DNA of 64,000 nucleotides, taken from Chryseobacterium cucumeris. GTDB lineage: Bacteria > Bacteroidota > Bacteroidia > Flavobacteriales > Weeksellaceae. Of this stretch, positions 25,279-33,753 are shown piece after piece. Below the pieces are notes generated by a model. It was not told the origin of the DNA. It ran no database searches and saw nothing but the letters and a program-made list of their open reading frames with translations. The stretch lies in NCBI RefSeq assembly GCF_016775705.1, contig NZ_CP068760.1, forward strand, positions 930,001 to 994,000. Direction: 5' to 3'. The translations under genes were made by a program, and so were the position numbers. The first letter of the stretch is position 1. Every line of letters starts with the position of its first letter.

Positions 25279-26217
25279 TTAAATAACAAATTTACTACTA
25301 ATTGATTTATGTTCATGAACCATTGTCATAACGTCTGCAAATAACGGGGCGCAAGATAGCACTTTTATTTTAGATGACAAATTATTTTTAACAGGAATTG
25401 AGTCAGTTACAATAACTTCCAGCAATTTTGAGTTCTCAATATTCTCGTAAGCCTTACCAGAAAGCACTCCGTGGGTAGCCATAGCTCTTACTGTTTTTGC
25501 TCCTTTTTCAATCAAGATACCTGCAGCTTTGCAAAGTGTACCTGCAGTATCAATCATATCATCAATAAGGATTACGTTTTTACCTGTAACATCACCAATA
25601 AGGAACATTTCTTCTACAACGTTTGCTTTTTTTCTTTCCTTATAAGCAATTACTACTTCAGCACCCAGGTGACCGGCATAGTTTTTCGCTCTTTTCGCAC
25701 CTCCCATATCCGGAGAAGCAATGGTAAGATTATCAAGATTCAAAGACCTGATGTGGTCTACGAAAATAGTAGAGGCATACAGGTGATCTACCGGAATTTC
25801 GAAGAATCCCTGGATTTGATCTGCATGAAGGTCCATTGTCATGATTCTTGTTGCTCCTGCTGCAGTAAGAAGGTTGGCAACTAATTTTGCACCGATCGGC
25901 GCTCTTGGTTTGTCTTTTCTGTCCTGTCTGGCAAGACCAAAGTAAGGAATTACTACGGTGATGCTCTTTGCAGAAGCTCTTTTTGCTGCATCAATCATTA
26001 GAAGAAGTTCCAAAAGATTGTCTGCAGGAGGGAATGTAGATCCAATCAGGAAAACTCTTCCTCCTCTTACAGATTCGTCCAAAACAGGCTCAAATTCCCC
26101 ATCACTGAACTCCTGAAAGTTGATTTTTCCTAATTCTTTCCCATAATTCTGGGCAATTTTCTCTGCCAAGTCCCTGCTGGTTCTTGTACAAAATAGATAA
26201 CTTAACTGATCGGCCAT
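25279..26217 (-). CDS. prs: Ribose-phosphate pyrophosphokinase (PRPP synthase)
   Basis: 312 residues, the typical class I length. It makes PRPP from ribose 5-phosphate and ATP, feeding purine, pyrimidine, His, Trp and NAD synthesis. Visible motifs: the ATP-binding flexible loop VVIPYFGLARQDRKDKPR near residue 88, MTMDLHADQIQGFF near 126 and the PRPP-binding loop VILIDDMIDTAGTL near 214. It is the first gene of the prs-rplY unit, with a TAnnTTTG box 22 bases upstream. PRPP made here is used by Apt, encoded at 49218. Confidence 0.97.
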   Translation of the reverse strand: MADQLSYLFCTRTSRDLAEKIAQNYGKELGKINFQEFSDGEFEPVLDESVRGGRVFLIGSTFPPADNLLELLLMIDAAKRASAKSITVVIPYFGLARQDRKDKPRAPIGAKLVANLLTAAGATRIMTMDLHADQIQGFFEIPVDHLYASTIFVDHIRSLNLDNLTIASPDMGGAKRAKNYAGHLGAEVVIAYKERKKANVVEEMFLIGDVTGKNVILIDDMIDTAGTLCKAAGILIEKGAKTVRAMATHGVLSGKAYENIENSKLLEVIVTDSIPVKNNLSSKIKVLSCAPLFADVMTMVHEHKSISSKFVI

Positions 26218-26239
26218 TTTTACTTTTTAAAAGATTTTG

Positions 26240-26247
26240 CAAATTTA
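26240..26247 (-). promoter_or_regulatory. -7 box TAAATTTG for prs-rplY
   Basis: A perfect TAnnTTTG on the minus strand, 22 bases before the prs ATG and directly after the terminator of the upstream operon. Confidence 0.6.
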
Positions 26248-26249
26248 AA

Positions 26250-26282
26250 AAAAAACCACAAGATTTACTCCTGTGGTTTCTA
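26250..26282 (-). terminator. Terminator of the FadL-SGNH operon
   Basis: On the minus strand AAACCACAGG...CTTGTGGTTT forms a stem of about 9 bp followed by T9. It isolates prs from the operon upstream. Confidence 0.85.
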
Positions 26283-26302
26283 AGTTTTTATTTTATCAAT
26301 TA

Positions 26303-27763
26303 TTAAGGGAATTTAACTCCTGAATATTTGTTCGGATCTACCTGTGGAAGTGTAGAGTTGTATTTAGCATTGATAGATTTAATAAATTCATTAGCAACAA
26401 TACCATATCCGCGTCCTGTCAGATGAACTCCGTCTAAAGAGAAAGCTCCGCCGGTTACAAATGTCGCCGTATATTTTACTCCATCCCAAATAATTCCTGA
26501 TTTAGAATTCAATTCCATCATTTTAGCGTCCATATCCACAAAGGCAAGACCTTTGTCTGTTGCTGCTTTTTTTATCGCTGTGTTATATCCTGCAGTAGCA
26601 GCAAGGACTTTTGCAGTCTCAGCTTCAGTAAGGACAAGCTTATCTTCTAATGGTACGGAAGTACCTCCTCCAGCCTGTGGAGTAAGAACTTTACTAGCTG
26701 GTAAAAGAATTAAATCCTTCGCTGTTGTTTGTCTGTATTTTGGAAGCCCCGGAACAGTTGACAGATCTTTATCTACAATTACAGCTCCGTTGACTGCTGC
26801 TCCGGCAGTAAATTTAATTAACCTTCTCTGATATTCAGCATCGCTGATCGCTCCTAAGGTTTTAGCCTGCAGCAATCCTGCGTTATACTGAGCATATCCT
26901 GTATTCAGCTGAGTTACCTGAGCATCTGTCAAACCTGTAAGAGGCATAGCAGGAATTCTCGTAAAGTAAGGGACATTGGTAACTGTAGGAATATTAGCAA
27001 TAACACCTTTTCTTTTTGTACCGGCAGGGAATAGTTTATCTACTAAATAAGCATAGGTATTACTGAACCCTACCCCTACAGCACCATCTACTGGCGTAAT
27101 CGGAACATTCGGATCAGCTCCTCCTGAAGTTGCATATAATAAAACATCATTATTTCCTATCCATAAAGAAATGAAGGTTGGGTCTTGTTTTAGGGCATCT
27201 TCTACTACTGAAGTTGTTGTTGATGACGCAAACCTTACGAAATATGGATTTGCAGTAGCAGGCGTAGAGATTAATCCGGCTGGATTCCCATATCCCGGAG
27301 CCAGTAAATGCGCTACTCTTGCTCCCGGAACTCCCATATTCTGGTAAGGACCACCAGCAGAAACATTATCTAATGCTGCTCCTGGAGCTGTTGGACCGGG
27401 AGTTAATGCTCCGTTCACCACACTTAACACATATTTACCTGCAAAATCTCCTGTTGCTGGGTTAAATAAATTGGTAAACCCTCCTGTGTCATTAGGCATC
27501 ATTGGCTGTTTAAAAGCGCCTCCACCTGCTAATTGCATTTGCGCTGCAATCATGCTTGGATAAGATTCACTCTGTCCACTGCTGTAAAGAGCTCCATCTC
27601 TATAACCAGCAGTTAATGAGTTTCCTAACGAAATATATTTTGAAAAGTCTGCGTCTCCTTTTGTTACCGGGATATCTTTCACATCCGTATCGAAATCCGT
27701 ATTACAGCTTACTGTAAAAAGAAGTGCAGAAACTGCCATTGTCGATATTATAATTTTTTTCAT
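26303..27763 (-). CDS. SGNH/GDSL-type esterase or lipase, lipoprotein
   Basis: 486 residues. A lipobox (TVSC, Cys20) marks a lipoprotein. The SGNH hydrolase blocks are visible: block I GNSLTAGYRDG with Ser49 (GNSL in place of GDSL), block III LWIGNNDVL and block V SLDGVHLTGRGY with the Asp/His pair near residues 443-447. A large insertion, rich in Thr, Pro and Gly, separates blocks III and V. It probably hydrolyses ester bonds of lipids at the outer membrane. The gene lies 12 bases after a FadL-type channel gene on the same strand; together they suggest lipid cleavage coupled to uptake of hydrophobic products, which is inference from context. Confidence 0.88.
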   Translation of the reverse strand: MKKIIISTMAVSALLFTVSCNTDFDTDVKDIPVTKGDADFSKYISLGNSLTAGYRDGALYSSGQSESYPSMIAAQMQLAGGGAFKQPMMPNDTGGFTNLFNPATGDFAGKYVLSVVNGALTPGPTAPGAALDNVSAGGPYQNMGVPGARVAHLLAPGYGNPAGLISTPATANPYFVRFASSTTTSVVEDALKQDPTFISLWIGNNDVLLYATSGGADPNVPITPVDGAVGVGFSNTYAYLVDKLFPAGTKRKGVIANIPTVTNVPYFTRIPAMPLTGLTDAQVTQLNTGYAQYNAGLLQAKTLGAISDAEYQRRLIKFTAGAAVNGAVIVDKDLSTVPGLPKYRQTTAKDLILLPASKVLTPQAGGGTSVPLEDKLVLTEAETAKVLAATAGYNTAIKKAATDKGLAFVDMDAKMMELNSKSGIIWDGVKYTATFVTGGAFSLDGVHLTGRGYGIVANEFIKSINAKYNSTLPQVDPNKYSGVKFP

Positions 27764-27775
27764 AGTCTTCTAAAA

Positions 27776-29014
27776 TTAAAATGGATTATAAGAGAAACCT
27801 AGACCAAAGTAGAAAGCAGTTGCTTTTGACTGTCCGTTAAGCCCTATATTAACATTATTCACCTTTCTGTACTGAGGCATTGCATATCCTCCGGCAACAT
27901 CAATTCCGAACTGCTTCAGCTTGAAGCCTACCCCACCTGTAACCACATAGGTATCATATGAAGGAGTTTCCGGTATAAAGTTATCCGTAGTATAAGGTGC
28001 TTCATCATAATAAGCTCCCAAACGTCCGTAGATCATATTGGTGAACGCATACTGGGTTCCCAGTCTGAAAGTTTTGGAGTTTTTGAAGTTCTTAGGATTG
28101 GTAAGAATAGTTGGGTCTGACGGATTGTTCCCGATAGGCGCATTCTCGAAATCCAATGTAAGCTTGCTGTATCTTTCCCATCCGTGATAGTTAAAGTCTG
28201 CAGAAACCTGCCACTTCGGTGTGATCTTATAGGTCAAACCAATGGTATATTCTTCAACCAATGGCAGCGTTGCTGAGAAACCATCTTGTCCTGCAGCATT
28301 CAGTTTTAGCTGATTATAAACAGATTGAGATGGGAACTGGAATGTAGCAGTTCCTGATTTAGCTTTCATATCGATTGCTGAACGATATGCAATACTCACA
28401 TCTAATTTCGGGTCAGGCCTGAAATAGAAACCGAATCCATATCCGTGGCCGGTTGCATTATCGTCATTAATATTAACCTTTCCGTCAAATTGAGTCACTG
28501 CCTTGTCCCAATCTACTTTTCCTCTTGCGTAGATATAGCTGGCACCAAAAGATACCCATGGAGCCAATTTTACAGAGACCATTGGCTGGAAATAGAAACT
28601 TTTCAGTTCCATTTTCTGTACCAATTCCTTACCTTCCCAGTTATCAGGCCATTTGATTGTACTTCCAAAAGGCGTTGAAAAACTGAACCCTACGGTAAGT
28701 TTCTCTATGGGTCTATAAGTAATTGCAGCATATATAGGTGTTCCTATAGGGTTATCTGTTTCTGCACTTTGTAAAGTATTGAAGTTTTGAAAAGTAACTT
28801 TATTACTTGCACCAAACCCTCCTGCCACTACACTCAGCTTGGAAGGGATAAATGACATACCCGCCGGGTTAAAGAATGTCACACTCGCGTCTTCGGCATG
28901 AGCACTAGTATGCGCCATTGCCAATTGTTTTACCCCCTGCAGGGAAACTCTGAAGCCTCCTGCATAAGATAGAACTCCCGCCAATAAAGCAGTTGATACT
29001 AATATTTTTTTCAT
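27776..29014 (-). CDS. OmpP1/FadL/TodX family outer-membrane channel
   Basis: 412 residues: a signal peptide (cleavage near LSYAGG) and then a 14-strand beta-barrel with the FadL layout. The N-terminal plug region reads GFRVSLQGVKQLAMAHTSAH and the typical VTFFNPAGMSFIP follows near residues 46-58. The C-terminus ends in a Phe-containing strand (FGLGFSYNPF), fit for BAM insertion. Family members take up long-chain fatty acids or other hydrophobic molecules. It is the first gene of a two-gene unit with the SGNH lipoprotein and has its own promoter box. Confidence 0.92.
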   Translation of the reverse strand: MKKILVSTALLAGVLSYAGGFRVSLQGVKQLAMAHTSAHAEDASVTFFNPAGMSFIPSKLSVVAGGFGASNKVTFQNFNTLQSAETDNPIGTPIYAAITYRPIEKLTVGFSFSTPFGSTIKWPDNWEGKELVQKMELKSFYFQPMVSVKLAPWVSFGASYIYARGKVDWDKAVTQFDGKVNINDDNATGHGYGFGFYFRPDPKLDVSIAYRSAIDMKAKSGTATFQFPSQSVYNQLKLNAAGQDGFSATLPLVEEYTIGLTYKITPKWQVSADFNYHGWERYSKLTLDFENAPIGNNPSDPTILTNPKNFKNSKTFRLGTQYAFTNMIYGRLGAYYDEAPYTTDNFIPETPSYDTYVVTGGVGFKLKQFGIDVAGGYAMPQYRKVNNVNIGLNGQSKATAFYFGLGFSYNPF

Positions 29015-29035
29015 AGACTATTATTATATATAAGC

Positions 29036-29043
29036 CAAATATA
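29036..29043 (-). promoter_or_regulatory. -7 box TATATTTG for the FadL-SGNH operon
   Basis: A perfect TAnnTTTG on the minus strand, 21 bases before the ATG at 29014. Confidence 0.6.
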
Positions 29044-29193
29044 AAATTATTTTGAATACATCTGTTAATATTTCCTAATATTTTAAACAATATTACAAAA
29101 GAAAACTATGTTTAAAATAACACCTCGAAGAAAATAAAATGCAAAATAATCATTATTAACTATTTAATACAGTTGATAAACCAAGTCATATTC

Positions 29194-29231
29194 ATTGTTT
29201 AGTTTTAAACGGTTGTTTAAAACTAAACAAT
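29194..29231. repeat. Perfect 17-bp inverted repeat, 4-base centre
   Basis: ATTGTTTAGTTTTAAAC (29194-29210) and its exact reverse complement (29215-29231) flank GGTT. No T run follows on either strand and no gene ends nearby, so it is not a typical terminator. It sits in the 427-base divergent gap (29015-29441) between the FadL-type gene and the RicT-like gene, about 150 bases from the FadL promoter box. An operator for a dimeric regulator or a structured RNA element are both possible. The rest of the gap is AT-rich, with only the two promoter boxes. Confidence 0.75.
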
Positions 29232-29411
29232 TATGCTCTGAAAAAGCAATACAGGAAAGTAAAAAGATAATAAATGTTAAAGGAAACAAATAGAATAAAT
29301 ATTAGCATCTGGTTAAGCCTACAGCCATCATTCTTAGGCAAAATATGAAAATGTTTTATGCCGAATTCAGCTTATTTAAGTATTTTAGAATCGCATAAAG
29401 ATAAAAATACA

Positions 29412-29419
29412 TAAATTTG
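29412..29419 (+). promoter_or_regulatory. -7 box TAAATTTG for ricT-gldH-PBP1A
   Basis: A perfect TAnnTTTG match 22 bases before the ATG at 29442. Confidence 0.6.
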
Positions 29420-29441
29420 CAGATTATAAATAATAGAAAAT

Positions 29442-30836
29442 ATGAGTTGTGGATGTAAAACATCCGGCGATTCTGCACATTCTTGCGGCCCTAAAAAAAC
29501 CGCAAATGGCTGTGAAAATGTAAATACCTGCGGGAATAGTTATAAATTAAGTGTTTTTGACTGGCTTTCTAACATCAACAATCCGGCACCGAACAGGTGT
29601 GATTTTGTAGAAGTTAGGTTTAAAAATGACAGAAAATCGTTTTATAAAAATGTAAATAATATTCCTTTACATATAGGTAGCGTAATTACAGTAGAATCAA
29701 GTCCGGGACACGATGTAGGCGTAGTAAGCCTTACGGGAGAATTAGTAAAGATTCAGATGAAAAAGAAAAAGTTTTCTGAAGAATCGGCACTCAAAATATA
29801 CAGACAGGCCAACCAAAAAGACCTTGAGGTATGGCAGGAAGCAAGAAAAAAAGAAGATGGCGTAAAGCTTGAAGCAAGAAAAATTGCACAAAGATTAGGT
29901 CTTGAAATGAAAGTTACTGATGTGGAATACCAGGGGGATGCTTCAAAAATCACCTTTTACTACACCGCTGATAACCGAGTGGATTTCAGACAATTAATCA
30001 AAGATTACGCCGGAGCTTTCCGTACTAAAATTGATATGAAACAGATTGGTTTCAGACAGGAGGCAGCCAAGGTGGGCGGAATCGGATCTTGCGGACGTGA
30101 GCTTTGCTGTTCTACATGGCTTACAGATTTCAGGTCTGTAAACACCAACGTTGCAAGATATCAACAACTGAGCATCAACCCTCAGAAACTTGCAGGACAG
30201 TGCGGTAAGCTTAAATGTTGTCTTAACTATGAGCTTGACAGCTATCTGGATGCGTTAAGCAACTTCCCTTCTTCTTCAACTACTTTGGAAACAGAAAAAG
30301 GAAAAGCATTCTGTATCAAAATTGATGTTTTCAAAAAGAAAATGTGGTTTGCTTATGTGGATAGTTCAATCGCATGGTATGATTTCGATATTGATCTTGT
30401 TAAAAAACTGATTTCAAAAAACAAAAGAGGTGAAAAAACTCTTCCTCTTGAAGATTTGAAACAGCCGGAAGCCTCTACTCATACTATTGACCTGATCCAG
30501 GAAAATAACGTGGACCGATTTGAGAAGAAAAACAGAGGAAACAGAAACAGGAATAAGCAGAATAACGGACAACAGGGATCACAAAACCAAGGTCAGGGAC
30601 AAGGACAGAAAAGAAACAGACCGGAGAAAAACGAAAGGCCGGAAAGATCTGAAAAAACCGAAAACCCAAATGCCCAGTCTGCCAATCAGCCAAGACCTCA
30701 AAAGCAGCACCCGCAGCAAAAAGTAGCTGTGGAAAAAGCGGTGAACAACTCTGATGCTGATAAGAAACCACAGAACAATCCAAACAAGAAAAAATTCAAA
30801 AAGAGATACCCTCCAAAAAAAGATAATAATGCATAA
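29442..30836 (+). CDS. ricT: RicT-like PSP1-domain protein with Cys-rich N-terminus and disordered basic tail
   Basis: 464 residues in three parts. Residues 1-32 are Cys-rich (CGC, C15, C24, C30). The PSP1 region follows (about 60-300), with cysteine motifs GSCGRELCCSTW and QCGKLKCCLNYE that are conserved in RicT/YaaT. From about residue 365 to the end the protein is low-complexity, rich in Asn, Gln, Lys, Arg and Pro. In Bacillus subtilis RicT forms an Fe-S complex with RicA and RicF that guides mRNA processing by RNase Y; in Bacteroidota the family sits next to gldH and its role is unclear. It overlaps gldH by 8 bases. The symbol is assigned by homology only. Confidence 0.85.
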   Translation: MSCGCKTSGDSAHSCGPKKTANGCENVNTCGNSYKLSVFDWLSNINNPAPNRCDFVEVRFKNDRKSFYKNVNNIPLHIGSVITVESSPGHDVGVVSLTGELVKIQMKKKKFSEESALKIYRQANQKDLEVWQEARKKEDGVKLEARKIAQRLGLEMKVTDVEYQGDASKITFYYTADNRVDFRQLIKDYAGAFRTKIDMKQIGFRQEAAKVGGIGSCGRELCCSTWLTDFRSVNTNVARYQQLSINPQKLAGQCGKLKCCLNYELDSYLDALSNFPSSSTTLETEKGKAFCIKIDVFKKKMWFAYVDSSIAWYDFDIDLVKKLISKNKRGEKTLPLEDLKQPEASTHTIDLIQENNVDRFEKKNRGNRNRNKQNNGQQGSQNQGQGQGQKRNRPEKNERPERSEKTENPNAQSANQPRPQKQHPQQKVAVEKAVNNSDADKKPQNNPNKKKFKKRYPPKKDNNA

Positions 30837-31293
30837 AATTTTAGGATTACTTTCACTTATCCTTTTCTTTAGCTGCAACTCTTCCTCAGGAGGAGATGTC
30901 ATTATGAATTCCGTTGATAACAAATGGAATAAGAAAAGTGAACAAAAATTTAATCTTGAAGTTTCAGATCCGCAGAATCCTAAAAATATTATATTTGTCG
31001 TAAGAAATAACAACACTTATCCTTACAGCAATATAAGGTTTATAGTGAATTTCACCAATCTACAGAACAAAAAAAAGGAAACAGACACTTTAAATTATGT
31101 TCTGGCTAAACCAAACGGAGAATGGCTTGGTACAGGGTTTGGTGATACGAAAGAAACTTTGTTTCAGTATAAAGTAAATTACCAGTTTCCAGGAAAAGGA
31201 AAATATGAAATCGGTCTTACCCAGGCGATGAGAAACGACAACCTTCCGGGAATTGAGGATATTGGGGTAAAAATAGAAACGGCTAAACCGTAA
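30829..31293 (+). CDS. gldH: GldH, gliding-motility / T9SS-associated lipoprotein
   Basis: 154 residues. The lipobox is LFFSC near residue 17, giving an envelope lipoprotein. In Flavobacterium johnsoniae GldH is required for gliding, and Gld lipoproteins support the T9SS; most Chryseobacterium do not glide, so a secretion-linked role is likelier here. The frame is open to an ATG at 30754 inside ricT, but MHKILGLLSLILFFSC at 30829 supplies the complete lipoprotein signal and is the evident start. The ricT-gldH-PBP1A order is a known flavobacterial neighbourhood. PBP1A starts 6 bases after its stop. Confidence 0.88.
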   Translation: MHKILGLLSLILFFSCNSSSGGDVIMNSVDNKWNKKSEQKFNLEVSDPQNPKNIIFVVRNNNTYPYSNIRFIVNFTNLQNKKKETDTLNYVLAKPNGEWLGTGFGDTKETLFQYKVNYQFPGKGKYEIGLTQAMRNDNLPGIEDIGVKIETAKP

Positions 31294-31299
31294 CCATAA

Positions 31300-33678
31300 A
31301 TGGAAGAAAACAAAAAAAATGCAGGAAATAAGGGGAAAACATTTCCTCTGCCTCCCAAGAAAAAGAAAGATACCTCCTGGAGAAAATGGGTTTCATTTAT
31401 TTGGATAGGACTCATCGCGGTAGTTCTTGGAATTTCAGTACTTTTCTTTTCGGTTTCCCAAGGATTCCTTGGTGAAATGCCTGATGTAAAAGAACTTGAA
31501 AATCCGGACATCTTTGTTGCTTCTGAGATCATTTCTTCAGACGGAGTAACCTTGGGTAAATTCGAAAAAGAAAAAACTCAGCCCATTGTTTATAAGGACC
31601 TTCCTCCTTTCCTTATCTATGCGCTTCAGGCTAAAGAAGATGAGCGTTTCAAAGAACATTCAGGAATTGACCTTCAGTCTGTTGCCAGAGCAGTAGTTTT
31701 TGGTGGCGGCCGAGGTGGAGGATCTACCATTACCCAGCAGCTGGCAAAATTACTTTTCACAGGGAAAAGAGCAGATAATAAAATTAAGGCTGTTTTTCAA
31801 AAGCTGAAAGAATGGGTAGTGGCTGTAAGTCTTGAAAAGAGATATACCAAAGAAGAAATTGTAACATTGTATTTCAATAAGTTTGATTTCCTTTACAATG
31901 CCAACGGAATTGAAATGGCTTCCAAAATATACTTTAACAAGAAGACCTCCGAACTTACTTTACCCGAAGCAACCATGTTTGTTGCTATGCTTGAAAATCC
32001 GGTAAAAAACAACCCAATGAGAAATCCGGAAAGAGCAAAAGCGAGAAGAGATGTTGTTTTGGATCAAATGCTGAAAACAGGCTACATAGATCAGGCTACG
32101 TTTGACAAAGCAGTTGCAACACCTATTGCATTAGATTATCATCCAATCAAAAATATTAACGATGATTATTCTGCCTATTACAAGTTTTATCTGAGAAAAG
32201 AGATTGATAAATATCTTGAAACTCACGAAAAAGAAACCGGCAAAAAACTAAACCTTTACAAAGACGGTTTAAAAATATACGTTACCCTTGATTCTAAAAT
32301 GCAGAAATATGCGGAAGAGGCAATTAAGGAGCACTTAACGGATCTTCAGAAAAGATTTGATGCGGAACAAAGAGGAAGAAAGAACAGACCTTTCTACTAT
32401 CTGAACGACAAACAAATCAATGATGTGATGGTTCAGGCTATGAAAAGAACCGGAAGATACAAGATGTTGAAAGCAGACGGTATGCCTGATGATTCTATCA
32501 TGATGGAATTCAAAAAACCTATCAAAACTTCAAGATTCACATGGAACGGAGAAGAAGAGATAGAAATGTCTCCATGGGATTCTATCAGATATCATAAACA
32601 AATTGCACAGGCAGGTTTAATGTCTATGGTTCCGGGAACAGGAGAAATCAAAGCATGGGTAGGTGGTATAGACTGGCAGCACTTCCAGTATGATCACATC
32701 AAGCAAGGTAAGAGACAGGTAGGATCCACATTTAAGCCTTTCGTATATGCCACTGCGATTATGAAACTCGGAATGACACCTTGTTCAGCTGTTTCTAACG
32801 GAACATACGATCATAACGGATGGCATGTACCGGGAAGAGGCGGAATGCTAACTTTAAAAGATGCATTGGCACATTCTCAAAACCCTGTTGCCGCAAGACT
32901 TATTGAAATGACAGGAGTAGACGCTGTAATCCAGACGGCAAGAGATCTGGGAGTAACAGAAGATATTCCAAGAAACAATACAATTGCTTTAGGTTCATCA
33001 GACATTACAATTTACGAAATGCTTGGTGCTTACAGTACTTTTGCCAACTATGGTAACTATAACAAACCAGAAATGATCTGGAGAATTGAAGATGCCAACG
33101 GTAGAGTCATCAAGGAAGTAAACGTGGAACCTAAGGAAGTAATGAACCCAATGTATGCTTACACCATGATTGAACTGATGAAAGGTGTTGCACAATACGG
33201 AACCGCTTCCGGAGAACTGGGAAGAAGAGGAATTTCAAAAGCAGTAGAAATTGCTGCCAAAACAGGAACAACTCAAAACAACTCTGATGGATGGTTTATG
33301 GGAATTACTCCAAAATTAGCAACCGGAGCATGGGTTGGATGGGAAGACAGAGCTACCCACTTTTATGGAACAGGTGAAGGTCAGGGTGCAAAAATGGCAT
33401 TGCCAATCTGGGCTATATTCATGAAGAAAGTATGGGCAGATAAGAGCCTGGGAGTTACCCCTGATGATAAGTTTGTAAAACCTTCAGACTGGAAAGACGG
33501 ATGTTCAAACCTTAAAGGATTAAGCGGAGGATATGGAGATGAAGGAAGCCTTCAAACCATTGATGAGATCAAAAATCCAAGGCCGGCAGATCCAACGCCT
33601 AAAAAACCAGCAGAAAAGAAAGAGGACAACATCAATGAAAACCTTCATTCCAATGATGAAGTAGATTTCAATAAATAA
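31300..33678 (+). CDS. Class A penicillin-binding protein 1A (glycosyltransferase / transpeptidase)
   Basis: 792 residues. A cytosolic Lys-rich tail and one membrane helix (about 28-52) precede the GT51 glycosyltransferase, with its catalytic region QAKEDERFKEHSGID (about 107-121) and GGSTITQQLAKLL (about 143-155). The transpeptidase domain carries SxxK in VGSTFKPFVYA (about 473-483), SxN in HSQNPVA and KTG in AAKTGTTQNNSDG (about 650-662). It both polymerises and cross-links peptidoglycan and is a beta-lactam target. The C-terminus is Lys/Asn/Asp-rich and probably disordered. It is the last gene of the ricT-gldH unit and ends at a strong terminator. Confidence 0.95.
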   Translation: MEENKKNAGNKGKTFPLPPKKKKDTSWRKWVSFIWIGLIAVVLGISVLFFSVSQGFLGEMPDVKELENPDIFVASEIISSDGVTLGKFEKEKTQPIVYKDLPPFLIYALQAKEDERFKEHSGIDLQSVARAVVFGGGRGGGSTITQQLAKLLFTGKRADNKIKAVFQKLKEWVVAVSLEKRYTKEEIVTLYFNKFDFLYNANGIEMASKIYFNKKTSELTLPEATMFVAMLENPVKNNPMRNPERAKARRDVVLDQMLKTGYIDQATFDKAVATPIALDYHPIKNINDDYSAYYKFYLRKEIDKYLETHEKETGKKLNLYKDGLKIYVTLDSKMQKYAEEAIKEHLTDLQKRFDAEQRGRKNRPFYYLNDKQINDVMVQAMKRTGRYKMLKADGMPDDSIMMEFKKPIKTSRFTWNGEEEIEMSPWDSIRYHKQIAQAGLMSMVPGTGEIKAWVGGIDWQHFQYDHIKQGKRQVGSTFKPFVYATAIMKLGMTPCSAVSNGTYDHNGWHVPGRGGMLTLKDALAHSQNPVAARLIEMTGVDAVIQTARDLGVTEDIPRNNTIALGSSDITIYEMLGAYSTFANYGNYNKPEMIWRIEDANGRVIKEVNVEPKEVMNPMYAYTMIELMKGVAQYGTASGELGRRGISKAVEIAAKTGTTQNNSDGWFMGITPKLATGAWVGWEDRATHFYGTGEGQGAKMALPIWAIFMKKVWADKSLGVTPDDKFVKPSDWKDGCSNLKGLSGGYGDEGSLQTIDEIKNPRPADPTPKKPAEKKEDNINENLHSNDEVDFNK

Positions 33679-33696
33679 TTTCTCTTTTAGAAATAC

Positions 33697-33730
33697 ATAA
33701 GACCTTTCAATAATCTGAAAGGTCTTTTCT
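33697..33730 (+). terminator. Terminator after PBP1A
   Basis: AAGACCTTTCA / TGAAAGGTCTT is an 11-bp stem with loop ATAATC (33699-33726), followed by T-rich sequence. Confidence 0.85.
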
Positions 33731-33741
33731 TTTATAATTAA

Positions 33742-33749
33742 TACCTTTG
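33742..33749 (+). promoter_or_regulatory. -7 box TACCTTTG for selO
   Basis: The TAnnTTTG match ends only 4 bases before the ATG at 33754, so transcription should begin at or next to the start codon and the mRNA is probably leaderless. Confidence 0.55.
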
Positions 33750-33753
33750 AAGG

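Noticed and set aside
30484..31016. Antisense frames opposite the low-complexity tail of ricT and the start of gldH
   Set aside because: They mirror a repetitive Asn/Gln/Lys-coding stretch; the resulting Leu/Phe/Ser-rich sequences are artefacts.
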